Assembly: GCA_033439265.1 (NCBI GenBank)
Contig: JAVTVX010000004.1
Location: 11,793,701-11,857,700, forward strand
DNA from: Dillenia suffruticosa
Lineage: Eukaryota; Streptophyta; Magnoliopsida; Dilleniales; Dilleniaceae
DNA: 64,000 nt
Direction of reading: 5' to 3'
The notes under the pieces were generated by a model that saw only the letters and a list, made by a program, of their open reading frames with translations, did not search any database and was not told where the DNA came from. Made by a program: the position numbers and the translations under genes. Below, piece by piece: positions 1 through 11,043 of this stretch. The first letter of the stretch is position 1. Each line of letters starts with the position of its first letter.

Positions 1-1441
1 GACGAACTATTAACACGATACCACAACGTTCCAACCCTTAACCCGGTGATTTTTGCGTTGATCGGAATTGACCTCTCGTGATGTTGATCTCTTTTAATGT
101 TCATAACCATTAAAAAAATAAAATCATGTTCTCCTTTTTTTTTTTGAATCATAACACCCGTAGGAGTTATTTTGGAGAGTGAGGAGAGTGAAATTAGGGG
201 AGAGTGGGGTAATTGGTAACTACCCATTACCCCCTTTATTTTTAAATTTCATAACTTGCCCCACGTGGGCATTAATTAATATGTTATATATGCTTCTCTT
301 GTCTGCAACTACTTCAAGGTTAGACTGTTTTCATTAAAAAAAAAAAAAAAAAGGACCTCAAGGAAAAATCTTGTTGATTTTCCCTTTTTGGACAAACTAT
401 TTTATTTGGAAAAGTATACGATTTGGATGTTCCTAAATAGTAGTATGTTTGTAGGAGTGTCGGCACCATAGAACTTGTGTTTGGATGATGACTTTCATCG
501 TACTACTCGTGATGGAGTTGGAGTGTGTCAAAACTTTCGCCGATTATATGCCTCTCTGCTTCATTCTTATGCTGATTGGAAATGAAAAGGATGGAAACAT
601 AAAAGGAAAGAGATTTAGTTCTTGGTCTGAGAATCTTTTGCCGAATTTGATGTCTACAATGTTAAGAATTTTTTGTCATTATAGATTTATAGTTGGTTTT
701 TTGGATGGAATTTAGATATAATATTGAATTTTAGATCAATTTCTTAGTATTTCACTTTTGGTGTCTAAGTGCCCACGTAAGGCAGAGGTAAGAGCTACAA
801 TATTCTCCATTATAATCCCTATGGTAGTTAATCACTTTTATTAAAGATGCAAATATAATTGAGAGAGAGGAATACACACAACATTGAGGTACACGGCCTT
901 TGACTTGGAAATCAATCACGTTTGATATAATTTGGTCAAAATAAACTATTTTTATTATTAAAATATTTTCATTGAAATAATTAAATTTTTGTTAAAATTT
1001 ATATTGTAAAAATCTATATAAATTTGATTATAAAATTATAGATATCTCCTCCATCTAATTCAATAGAAAATACTATACAGTAGTGAACACCCCAATAACA
1101 ACTAAATAAATCAAAATTACTATCAAAATTCAAAATTGATGTCAAAAAAAATATCTAATGCATCAACTATCAAATTATACCTATTTATACCAAAGGTTTA
1201 TATGTTTTAGGGCTAGCTTATACACAAGCAAGCAATTAAAGTAAAGAGTGCATGCACAAAACATTGCTAATCACAAAAATTAATTATTTTCAAAATCAAA
1301 TAGTTTGTGTATAGTACAAGGAAAAAAAAGATAAAAGAAAAATGTCAAAAATTATCGGGCTAAATGATTGATAAGTAATTTTTTTTTATTATTTGTGCTT
1401 CATAATAATACTATGTAATAGGTGTTTTCTCATATTATAAA
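1..1441. other. AT-rich intergenic sequence, no supported gene
   Basis: No conserved domain, splice-consistent exon series or RNA gene was recognised. A 76-codon open frame at 485-715 has no recognisable motif and no coding-like context, so it is not called. The stretch has A- and T-homopolymers (near 139-146 and 336-352) and a short GA run near 861-870. It ends where a gypsy-type LTR fragment begins at 1442. Confidence 0.6.
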
Positions 1442-2115
1442 TGTCACCTCGTTGAGTACGCGACAACCGCCGCGTTACCCTAAACGTCCACAAGTCTCGA
1501 TTAAACTTTCTCTATAAAAATGGAGTTTGGAGGGGTGAGTATATAATATATCCTGTGAGTGAGATACAAATTATACAAAAATAAAATTTGTGTGGTAAAC
1601 AATTTCAAAGCATTGTTTCCAAAATTATCATAATTCATAATGATCATAATTAATCTCATATGCATTCATATATTTCACATTTTCAAACATTGGGTGATCA
1701 AATCACTTTTCCCAACAAAGGTCTACCGCGATCTAGGATGGAATCGTCAAGCGTTTTAATAATTTTCACGTTTTAAAAATACCCCCTTCCTTTGGCATTG
1801 TCTGTGGGCCTTGTTGGAGGTGCATCCAACAATCCTACGCCCGTAAGCATTATATCATATCTGGCCATGAATGTACCGCACGTACTCGACTACATCCCAT
1901 GGTATACTAGCCCTACTACGTCACCCCGTCGGACCACTCCGTAGCAGGAAATAACTAGTCATTTAATAAAGATTCAGCCTCTCATCCCAAACCAAATCAT
2001 ATGCACCTTTTTCACAAAATCATAATCAAATTCATGTGCCCACAATTTCAACAAATTTCTCATTAGTATTCATCAAACCAATGGGTTCAATATCAATAAA
2101 TTCATATGACACGTT
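1442..2115 (-). mobile_element. Fragment of a long gypsy-type LTR (minus orientation)
   Basis: On the plus strand this begins TGTCAC, the reverse complement of the GTGACA that ends the two long LTRs elsewhere in the window. Read on the minus strand, the terminal part (a TAGGGT...GGCGGTTGTCGCGTACTC stretch) resembles the end of the 55706-58490 LTR (TAGGATCGCTCGG...GGCGGCTGCTCATACTC). The 1510-1560 region mirrors that LTR's TACTCACCCC block. The matching TGTAACAC start was not found, so it is a fragment that stops at or before copia-1. Assignment to a Del/Tekay-like chromovirus is inferred from LTR style only. Confidence 0.45.
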
Positions 2116-2441
2116 TGTGGCAGATTTTATGGCATTTATGACATATCAAAGAGTTACCAGATTCTATGGCTGATTTTATGACAGATCCTATGTCATCCTA
2201 TGATTGATTCTGTGACTGATTTTATACCCTGTACACCTGTAACTATTATCTTTATGATTGTAAATTCTCTATCTTTTCCTTATTTAGGATATATTAGCGG
2301 TAGACTTTTCTTTTAGACAAATCTGTATATGATAGTTTAGTTATGTTTTAGAACTAAATTTCAGATTATATCTATTATTTAATGAGTATTTTTCTCCAAG
2401 AAGGGGATAGCATTTTTACTCAAAACTCTCTAAGCTTATCA
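2116..2441 (+). repeat. Copia-1 5' LTR, outer end truncated
   Basis: Aligns with 4890-5215, ending in ...CTTATCA immediately before the primer binding site. The first 45-50 bases present in the 3' LTR (from its TGTCAAAGG start) are not found here. It contains several short GATTTTATG-type repeats and a pyrimidine-rich promoter-like middle. Confidence 0.8.
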
Positions 2442-2454
2442 TGGTATTAGAGCC
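2442..2454 (+). promoter_or_regulatory. Copia-1 primer binding site (initiator tRNA-Met type)
   Basis: TGGTATTAGAGCC directly follows the 5' LTR and is one base away from TGGTATCAGAGC, the usual plant copia site complementary to the 3' end of initiator tRNA-Met. The change is a C to T transition. Confidence 0.8.
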
Positions 2455-2541
2455 TCAGTTCTGAATTCTTCTGTCTCTCTTCTTTTCAGTCCTAGTTCAG
2501 TGTCTTATTCTTAGTCACTTTGATCAAGTTATCTCAGCCTC

Positions 2542-2977
2542 ATGTCTTCAGACAAGCATGATATCTTCTTGATTCGTTTCAATGGCAAAAACTACTCAGC
2601 CTGGACATTTCACTTCAAGATATTTGTCAAAGGCAAAGATCTATGGGGTCATATTGATGAGAGCAAACCTATACCTGACAAAGACAAAGACAAGGATGAG
2701 CACTCCAAGTGGGAAGTCAAGGATGCTCAAATCATGACATGGATTCTAGGATCTATGGAATCCAACATCATCTTGAATCTTCGACCCTTCAAAACTGTAG
2801 CAGAAATGTGGAATTATCTTAAAAAACTCTACAATCAACACAACACTGCTCGTCGGTTTCAGCTTGAACATGAGCTAGCAAGTCTCCAACAAGGCAGTCT
2901 CTCAATCTCTGATTTTTATTCTAGTTTAATGAACATTTGGGTTGAATATACTAATATCTTTATGCTACCTTACCTCC
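2542..2977 (+). pseudogene. Copia-1 gag N-terminal part (UBN2-type), truncated
   Basis: The open frame starts MSSDKHD and carries the typical plant copia gag opening: LIRFNGKNYSAW, then GKDLWGHIDE, then a W-x-x-KDAQIMTWILGSM segment and the ARRFQLEHELASL helix region. This protein family builds the retrotransposon particle. About 145 residues are present. The zinc knuckle and the second half are missing because an internal deletion joins the frame to integrase-end sequence near 2975. The annotated open frame continues to a stop at 3006. Confidence 0.8.
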
Positions 2978-4831
2978 CGAATTCTCGGAATGTGATATTT
3001 TTTTAAATCAGTATTTTTTTTCCATACACAACGATGACCTTCCTCCTTTATTCTCTGTTTTGCCGATGTTTCCTACCTCCTCTACCGATTCCGTGCCATC
3101 TAAACCTCCTATAGTCTACCAACGACACAAGTTCTCTCGAGTCCCCTCCAGATCATTCCCTTAATGCTAATCCTGTTCCGGCAACTATGCCAGCACCTCT
3201 CCGACGAAGTACTCGAGTTCGTAGACCCCCAGCTACGTATGGTTTCACCTCTCCTTTATCTTTGATAGCCACAGTTTCTATTCATATTCCCTCATCCTAT
3301 AAGAAGGCTATGGAGCATGAATGTTGGCGGAGAGCTATTGAAACATAACTTCTTGCCCTTGAAGAAAACCAAACCTGGGATGTTGTTCCATGTACACCTT
3401 TTGTGAAACCTCTTGATAGTAAGTTCGTGTTTTCTGTCAAGCTCCATTCTAATGGATCCATAGACCGTTACAAGGCTCGATCGGTGGTTCTTGGCAACAA
3501 GCAAGAGTATGGCCTAGACTATGATGAGACTTTCGTACCGGTCGCCAAAATGACTACTGTACGAACAATACTCGCCCTTGCAACATCACAATCCTGGTCT
3601 TTACATCAAATGGATGTAAAGAATGCTTTCTTACATAGAGACCTCAAAGAGGAAGTTTACATGACACTTCCCTACGGTATGCCTATTTCTTCCACTAATG
3701 ATGTTTGCAAACTAAAACGCTCTTTGTATGGTTTGAAGCAGGCATCATGAGTGTGGTTTGAAAAGTTTCGCTCGATTCTTCTTGGCTTTTCTTTTGCTCA
3801 AAGCCAGTATGGCTCCTTACTTTTTCTCCAACAGACATCCAAGGGCATAGTTGTTCTCCTTGTTTATGTGGATGACATTGTCATCACTGGTTCTGATATG
3901 GAGGCTATTTCTAAACTTCAGAACTTTTTACACTCTACTTTTCATATGAAAGATCTCGGCTCACTCACCTATTTTTTGGGGTTAGAGGTGCATAATCAGC
4001 TTTAAGGTATCTTCTTGAATCAACACAAGTATATTATGGATTTGGTTCAGCTAGCAGGACTCACCAATACTAATTCCGTTGACACCCCAATGGAAATTAA
4101 TGTGAAATATCACGTGATGAAGGGGAACTTCTTGAGAACCCTACGTTATATCAAAAGCTGGTTGAAAGTCTTATCTATCTAATTATCACCCGCCCGGACT
4201 TCTCTTATGTTGTTCATATTGTCAGCAAATTCATGCAAGCCCCTCGGTATCTCCACCAATCTGCAGTTCGTTGTATCATTAGATATATCTTGGGTACACC
4301 TAGCCGTGGCTTATTTTTCCTTACTGGTTCTTCCCTCAATCCCCAAGCCTATAATGATGCAGATTGGGCTGGTTGCCCGGACACAAGAAAATCAACTACA
4401 GGATGGTGTATGTTTCTTGGTAATGCTCTTATCTCTTGGAAATGTAAGAAGCAAGACTCCTCTCCAAATCATCCACTAAGGCGGAATACCGTACCATGTC
4501 TACTGCATGCTCCGAGATCATTTAGTTGCGTGGTCTTTTAACAGAGCTTAGTTTCTTCCAAGATCAACCTACTCCATTATATGCTGACAACACTAGTGCC
4601 ATCCAAATTGCTACCAATCCTGTCTACCATGAATGCACAAAGCACATCGAGGTTGACTGCCACTCTATCCGGGAGGCCTATGATCGCCAAGTTATCACTC
4701 TCCCACATATCTTCATACATATCTTCACTACTCTACAGCTTGCAGATATTTTCATCAAATCCATGACATGTCAACGACATAACTTTCTTGTTAACAAATT
4801 GATGCTTGTTGACTTACCAGCATCAATTTGA
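2978..4831 (+). pseudogene. Copia-1 integrase tail, reverse transcriptase and RNase H remnant
   Basis: Begins with the integrase/RT hinge (SRNVIFF, then PLRRSTRVRRPPATYG near 3199-3241). RT follows, with the [13 protein letters not shown] block, the [11 protein letters not shown] and QMDVKNAFL motifs, [11 protein letters not shown], and the catalytic YVDDIVIT at about 3866-3889. RNase H pieces follow (DADWAGCPDTRKSTTGWC; YADNTSAIQIATNP; KHIEVDCHSI). Both RT aspartates are intact, but the frame is broken by a stop after KQAS at 3748-3750, a stop at 4003-4005, and frameshifts up to 4541. The polypurine tract AGGGGGGA lies just after it. Confidence 0.85.
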
Positions 4832-4838
4832 GGGGGGA

Positions 4839-5215
4839 TGTCAAAGGAATTAGCTGGTCATTCAAAGCTACCAAATTCTATGGCTAATTTTATGGCAGAT
4901 TTTATGGCATTTATGGCATATTAAAGAGCTACCAGATTCTATGGCTGATTTTATGACAGATCCTATATCATTTTATAATTGATTTTATGACTGATTTTAT
5001 ACCCTGTACACCTGTAACTATTATCTTTATGATTGTAAATTCTTTATCTTTTCCTTATTTAGGATATGTTAGCGGTAAACTTTTTTTTAGACAAATTTGT
5101 ATATGGTAGTTTAGCTATATTTTAGAACTAAATTTCAGTTTGTATCTATTATTTAATGAGCATTCTTCTCCAAGAAGGGGATAGCAGGTTTACTCAAAAC
5201 TCTCTAAGATTATCA
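4839..5215 (+). repeat. Copia-1 3' LTR
   Basis: A 377-bp LTR beginning TGTCAAAGG right after the polypurine tract at 4831-4838 and ending ATTATCA. It aligns with 2116-2441 except for the outer 45-50 bases. Confidence 0.85.
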
Positions 5216-5408
5216 ATATTTACCACTCAGATATGAATGAAATGGTATATCCTTTGGAAGAAAAATGATCGACATACCTTTCATATCACTTAAAATGTAC
5301 TTTTCTGTCTTTTTCTGGAGTGGGCTGCAGGTTCGACAGACTAATAATAGGCAAAAAATTTTGTATAGTTCAAATATTAAAGTTTCCAATGGTGTCTCCT
5401 TTTTGTAG

Positions 5409-6861
5409 GAATTTGAATTATGGAAGAGCAGTCTAAAGGAGGATTTGTAGCGAGGAGCTACAGGCTTTTTCACTGTTATTAAAATGCAAAAATAATATGA
5501 TATGGATGCTTTTTTCTTAGATGCACACTTTGACAATAACTATCATGTGGAGAGATTAGTTCATGATCTATACATGATTCCTTTCTCTGAGAAGTATAAA
5601 TTGTATCTCACAAAAGCTGTAGAACTACTACATAAAGCTGGAGAACTTACCAGCTCACTGCCAGCTCACTGAGGTATAATATTTTAAGGTCCTTGGGGCA
5701 ATTTGCATTCGACAAATTTTAAATCTTTAAGTTTCTAAACTATTTCTTTCTTGCCTCATGTAGCTTAAAGAGGTTGTTACCCACTAAAGCTTATGGTTTT
5801 CTTTCCAAATCGGTTATAGCTAGGATGAAATTGGTAAATGCCTTTTTACTGTTCACAGTTTTGAAACCATACATGCATAGAATCATGTTCAAACATAGAG
5901 CTTAAGAATATTAAAGCCTTGTTGTATCGCCTCTTTCAGTCATTGCGCTAATTAATAAATCTTATTGCCCGTGGTGGTATCAGTTTATTCCTCTCAAGGC
6001 ATTATGTTTTGTTTGTTGAAAAGTTAGAAACCAATACTAGCAAACAGTGTTTTATTTCAGTCAGTCTATGTCACTAATTGTAAAAACAACAAACCATGTT
6101 TCCTAGGAGGTAACACTAAAGTTTATAGGGCTTGGTGTGAACTAGTTTTCTCAGTTAGAACTATTGTCATTAGCTATTTTTTGTCATAAAAGAAAAATTT
6201 TATTCACACCAAAAGAAGTACAAAAACGTGGGAAAACATGAAAGAGGTGCTGATCCATTGATCCATAATGAAAGTGAACCGATGAATTCATCAACATTTA
6301 CAGAAAGAGAATTATCCACAGACTAAGTATTAGTGCTCTCTTCTGGTTATTAAGCAAATACTAGTGTAGCAGCAACAGGGGATCGTTAAGGAAAAATTTG
6401 AGAGAAGGATATTGAAGAATAAAAGAAAGAGGAGGGAACCCGAAAAAGAAAAAAGTGGAACATTTGAAGGAGATAAAAAAATCAGGGGTGTAGGAGAGAG
6501 GAAAATCAGGGGAAGAAAGAGCTAAGAAGGAGCTGAGAGTCGAGTATGGGAGAAGCAGATGGAGATCAAGAGAAACAATAAGTTTTTGATAAGTAGTGTA
6601 TTAATCAAAACTTGTTTTATAATAAATCCTGCTGACAAGGTATATAGGCAATTCCCTAAAACAATAATAGAGATAGTTTCAAAATTACAATCGCATGAAA
6701 GGAAAGATAATCCAATCGTAGAATATCTTAAAGTTCTTCCAAACTCTGAATATGTCTTTTTTATCGGTTTCACTTATGTATTTTTTTCTTTGTAGGATTC
6801 TAAGTTAGATGTCACAATTGGCCCATATGAAACATGTGAAGATGTGCTAGTTGGATACAAG
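5409..6861 (+). pseudogene. NUDX3-like / dipeptidyl peptidase III family gene remnant
   Basis: Three exon-like blocks with canonical borders are left of a plant nudix hydrolase 3 type gene, a protein that joins a nudix domain to an M49 dipeptidyl peptidase III domain. Block 1 (5409-5673) reads EFELWKSSL, GATGFFTVIK, DNNYHVERLVHDLYM, and ELLHKAGELTSSL. Block 2 (5764-5833) reads LKRLLPTKAYGFLSKS. Block 3 (6796-6861) reads DSKLDVTIGPYETCEDVL with AG before it and GT after it. Lesions: in-frame TAG and TAA in block 1, and an 11-bp tandem duplication (CCAGCTCACTG twice near 5649-5670) that brings in a TGA and shifts the frame into block 2. The nudix part and the zinc-binding motif region of the peptidase are absent. 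Family assignment is from recalled motifs. Confidence 0.72.
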
Positions 6862-7979
6862 GTATTTGGCATTTGGACTACCTTTCGTTCATATTTTTCT
6901 TGTCTTTATGATATCTTATTTTGGCAAATATGAATATTTTTCTCATATAGTGTGGCAAATATTTTATATATTTCGTATTATCAGTTTGTGTTTATGGATG
7001 CTGTTTATTTGGCCTAAAAGGTTATAGGAAATTAATAGAGACTTCTAAGAATGGTTTCTGACAGCAGTTAGGCTTGATTAGTTCTCGAGATTTTCTGTCA
7101 ATTTAAAAAATGTCAAGTGTAGATTCCTATCTCAAGGGCTTTCGTTCGTTATGTTGACAGGAGAGAACAACAGGAGTCTAAAAATGGTGCAGAATATAAT
7201 CTATTTGTTGTTATTTATGTTGATTTTCAACTATTAGTTATGAAGGTAGTTTTAAGAAGTTATTTCTAACAATTTCGTTTAAGCCATAAATCTGAAAGTT
7301 CCCTTGTTTTGTTTTGATGTAAATGTATGTGCATCATAAAACACTATTTGATGCTTATTGACAATGTACTATTTGATGCTGTAATTCTTGAACCTATGCG
7401 ACCCAAAAGAGACCTGAATTTGTTGGTAACTGGATTTATGACTACAAAGGATTTGCTTTGCAAAATTGCAGCACAAGTTTCTACAATTGAAAAACTGAAT
7501 CTTATTAGATTTTACTTTTCTCAAGTAAAATCTATAACTTATCCTTGTATAATAAGACATTAAACCTTTGAGCTAGAGATTAACATTTAGTAGAAACCGC
7601 AACTTTATCTTTAATGCATCTGAAATTATGCTTATTGCATAGACTCTACAGAAGATTAGCTCATAACATATGTAAAATTTTCATGCTTGGCCTGATTGGC
7701 ATCTTCGTATAACCCTGTTTGGGTGTGAATTCTTTGTTACTAATAATTGTCTTATTATATGAGGGGGTTTTGGATGCACTAAATAAAGGTAAAAATTTGT
7801 ATAGGCTACAATTGCCAAAAGGGAACCTAGACCAAACCACACTTTGGTGAGCTTACTGAAGCTAGAGCTAGCTTAAAAAAGCACTCTGGTCCACCACTTA
7901 AAGTCTCTCATGGAGTTTGATGCATCTTCATGCTACATTAATTCTGCTGATTGGTGTAAAATTTGTATTTCTTTTAGGT
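6862..7979. other. Non-coding, no supported feature
   Basis: AT-rich sequence after the last recognisable NUDX3-like exon. The next expected exon was not seen. An open frame at 7327-7563 shows no recognisable motif. It may be old intron plus repeat debris. Confidence 0.5.
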
Positions 7980-8327
7980 TGTAAGTTTCTCACCTCTTAC
8001 TTATCAATTAGGCAATTATAGAAATAAGCGAAGAGAGAGAATGAAAGAGAGAGGGAATTCTCTATATTTTTATGTGTTAAATATATTGAACAAATTGGGT
8101 AATTATACAAGTTTAGGCATGTACATTTAAGAAAAAAAACCCTAAAATAAAACTAATCAAATATTTTCTTAAATATATAATATATTAACATATTTTTAGA
8201 TATATGCTAACAGAATGTTGTCATGTTACAACATATATGGTAACATAATTTGATATATGTGGAGATACGCTGATAATGGTAATGAATGATGACGGAATGA
8301 TGTCATATGTGAATATATATGTTAACA
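7980..8327 (-). repeat. Copia-2 3' LTR (minus orientation)
   Basis: On the minus strand the LTR starts TGTTAACA (plus 8320-8327), directly after a purine tract, plus-strand complement TCCTCCTCAAAATCAAGG at 8328-8345. Its other end is placed at a TG at 7980 (minus-strand ...ACTTACA), which is less certain. Very AT-rich, with a GA-rich block at 8029-8055. The partner 5' LTR is missing. Confidence 0.55.
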
Positions 8328-10840
8328 TCCTCCTCAAAATCAAGGTGGTGAGAAGTTAGTCATCTTGAATTTGCAAATTGGTTTGTGAAATCGCCGAGTT
8401 GAGCATGACATAGTGAAAATACATGAGGAGATGCGGACAATCTGAATTGTGTGGTGAAGAATATGATGCTACACAAGTTGACAATCAATCCAATATGTTT
8501 GGTGCGTCAATGGAAAACATTATAGTGTGCAATTTGCATGGCACTGTAATTGTTACAATGGAGAGAAATTGCTAAGAATGAGGTGACACCCATATCTCAA
8601 AGAAGCCATCATAACCATAAGACCTCAAAAGTGGTATCGGTAAGGGTTCGATATTTTGCTTCTGTACTAGAGCAAGAGAATTGTTTGTTTCTTGATACAC
8701 CAAGAAATGAGGGACATACCAAGAAAGAAATAATATCTAGTAGTAGAGCGACAATCAGTTGGGTTTCCTACTTGGTCAACATCAGAATATGCTCGTAGTT
8801 CCGGTAGACACGAGCTAGAGAAGTTAAGGCCATGAAATAAGGTACTTGTAATGTAGCGAGAAATATGGAGACATCCGAAAAGTGAGTGGTCCGAGTGCAC
8901 TCATGGACTAGCTTATAATGTGAATAGTATGTGCAATGTCAGGATGTGAGATATGGAGATAATGAAAACTATCAACTAGTTGGTGATGGAGAGTGCCGTC
9001 ATTGAGAAGAGTCCTATCAGTGGCTGAAAGATGAGTATTGGGCTCAAGAGGAGTGTTGACCATCTTAGTACCTGTGATGTTGGTATGTAAGTTGAGATTG
9101 ACATCATACTTTGTTTGAGACAGAAAGTACCAAGAGTAGTTAGATGAGATATCAAGACCCAAAAGATAACTGAGAGTACTTAAATCCTTCATCTCAAATT
9201 GTTGGTGGAGAAAAGATTTGAAAGTAGAGATACCATTAGTGTCATTGTTAGTGATGATCATGTCATCGACATAGAGAAAAGGAAAACTATACGCCTGATC
9301 TTTTTCTCGAATAAATAGGGCATGATCATAAGCACTAAAATGAAAATTGAGGCGGCCAATGGTGGAGCTAAATTTGGAAAATCATGCTCGAGGTGCCTAT
9401 TTGAGACCGTATAAGGCTTTGCGAAGATGACCAATCTTATTTGATGGATGATCATAACCTGATGGAGGCTGCATTATACTTCTTCAGTGAGATCGCCATT
9501 GAGGAAAACATTCTTAATATCAATCTAATATCAATCTAAAAGAACGACCACTATTTACTAGCAGCAACAACAATAAAGCTATGCAATGAGGTTAAAAGAG
9601 TTAGAGGAGCAAACGTCTTCTTGTAATCAATGTTGTATACCTTTGTGAAACCCTTCACAACAAGTAAGTTTTGCATCAATCAATATTATCATTGGCTCAA
9701 GTTTTGATTTTATAGACCTTTTTGCACCCGATAACAATCTTTCCTAGATGTAAATCAACCATGTCCCAAGTATTGGTGTTGGTGAGATCCTATAATTATT
9801 TTACCATTGCTTTTTGCCATAGAGGGTCTATACGACCAACACTTGTTGGCATAGGTGGGAAGAACACTTTCGTCCCTTAACCACGTCGGGAGTTCGATTT
9901 CCACTAGATTCAGAGAAAACAATGTTGGGAAACCTCTCCCTCAAATGAAACCCGACAATCAGGTCGATTCCGGATTAATCAGGGTGAAACCCCAGATACC
10001 GGAAGGTCTAGGTACCAAAAAAAAAGAAAAAAATAAAGGGTCTATACTAGCTCACGATTGGTGTAGAGTTCATACAAAGAGACAATAGCAGAATAAACAT
10101 GAAAATCATGAAGGTGGACATGAGCAGGCTCAATTGAAATTGGCTAATCATTTGAATGAGGTTAAGTGAGATTAGTTGGAGTTGGTGTTGGAATCACATT
10201 CGTAAGAGATTCAATAGAAGCAGGCGGAACATCGAGCTATTAGAGGAACCTGCAAGAGAAATGTTAGGAAATAGCGGTATAATTGGGTTAGAAAAGAACG
10301 GCCAATGAGATTTGGTGACTTGGAATTTAGAACGAGAACAATTTGTATTCTCAAAAGGTCGCGTGTCTAGAAATACAGAGTTTTTGCAACAAGGGTCCCG
10401 ACACCTATGTCGTTTATGTTCTATTCTGTATCCTAGGAAGTAACATAATCGTGCTCGTGGCTCTAGTTAAGTATGCTCACAAGGAGGTTGTAAGAGTACA
10501 AAACAAGTGATATAAAAAACTCTAAGAGTGTGGTAATCAAGAACATGATTATATAACCGTTCATAAGGAGATATATTATCGATGACTGGAGTGCAGATAT
10601 GATTGATAGTATAAACAACTATATGAGTGGCTTGTCCCCAAAATATTTTTGGACACAAGAAAGATATGAGAAGCACTCAAACGGTATCTAAAATTTGTCT
10701 ATATTTTCGTTCTAGTTAACCATTATGTTGAGAGAATTTTTTGATAAATTTTCGAACAAGAGCACTTTATTGAGTAAGAAAGTAAGTGAATGATTTTTCT
10801 TTATATTTCATGACATTATCGGTGTGAAATATTTTGATAC
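8328..10840 (-). pseudogene. Copia-2: 5'-truncated Ty1/copia polyprotein remnant
   Basis: On the minus strand the order is integrase, RT, RNase H. Integrase (10840-10450) has decayed catalytic-core sequence and then KIFWGQATHIVVYTIN. RT (10400-8908) includes a KPYTVSN... remnant, YVDDMIITNND with both aspartates intact at about 9285-9235, and FEMKDLSTLSYLLGLD. RNase H (8900-8667) shows SDVDQVGNPTDCRSTT. Frameshifts and stops separate all blocks. Gag, protease and the 5' LTR are absent, so the copy is truncated near 10840. A SINE has inserted into the RT part at 9834-10036. Confidence 0.8.
9834..10036 (+). mobile_element. tRNA-type SINE, copy 1, inside copia-2
   Basis: An unbroken 11-bp target-site duplication (AGGGTCTATAC) lies at 9823-9833 and 10037-10047. 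The body has pol III promoter-like boxes: TGGCATAGGTGGG near 9847 (box A-like) and AGTTCGATTTCC near 9891 (box B-like). It ends in an A-rich tail. About 80% of the body matches a second copy at 48301. The open frame over it (9855-10088) is not a gene. The parent tRNA was not identified. Confidence 0.85.
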
Positions 10841-11043
10841 CGTTTTAGTGACTTAGTATCCTTATTTTAGGGACTTTAGTGTCCTCCTTGTTTCTGCCCT
10901 AGGAGTTCTTGAATATTTGGTCTTCTCCTTTGATTTTAGTAGTTTTGATTCTGGAATTATTTATAGATCACATGTTCTGGTTTTCATTTCAGAGGGTTAC
11001 AATATTTTTTTACGCACTTTTGAGTTCTTTTTTTCAAATCATT
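10841..11043 (+). other. Junction and leader before copia-3 gag
   Basis: Sequence between the truncated end of copia-2 (minus) and the copia-3 gag start (plus). It is T-rich and leader-like, but no LTR end or primer binding site was recognised, so copia-3 also lacks a definable 5' end. Confidence 0.4.

Larger units (their letters stand above)
2116..5215 (+). mobile_element. Copia-1: internally deleted Ty1/copia retrotransposon
   Basis: Two LTRs flank a primer binding site, a gag start, an RT/RNase H remnant and a polypurine tract, all in plus orientation. Protease and nearly all of integrase are missing, so it is non-autonomous. The two LTRs differ at roughly 25 of about 325 aligned positions by eye (7-8%), mostly transitions, so the insertion is old. 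No convincing target-site duplication was found, because the 5' LTR has lost about 45-50 bp of its outer end. Confidence 0.85.

Noticed and set aside
485-715. 76-codon open frame near the window start
   Set aside because: No motif, no splice context, no conserved pattern; length is expected by chance in AT-rich DNA.
6559-6795. 78-codon open frame just before the last NUDX3-like exon
   Set aside because: It lies in the intron position between two exon blocks and has no match to the family reading.
9855-10088. 77-codon open frame
   Set aside because: It covers the SINE body and tail, bounded by an exact duplication; not a gene.
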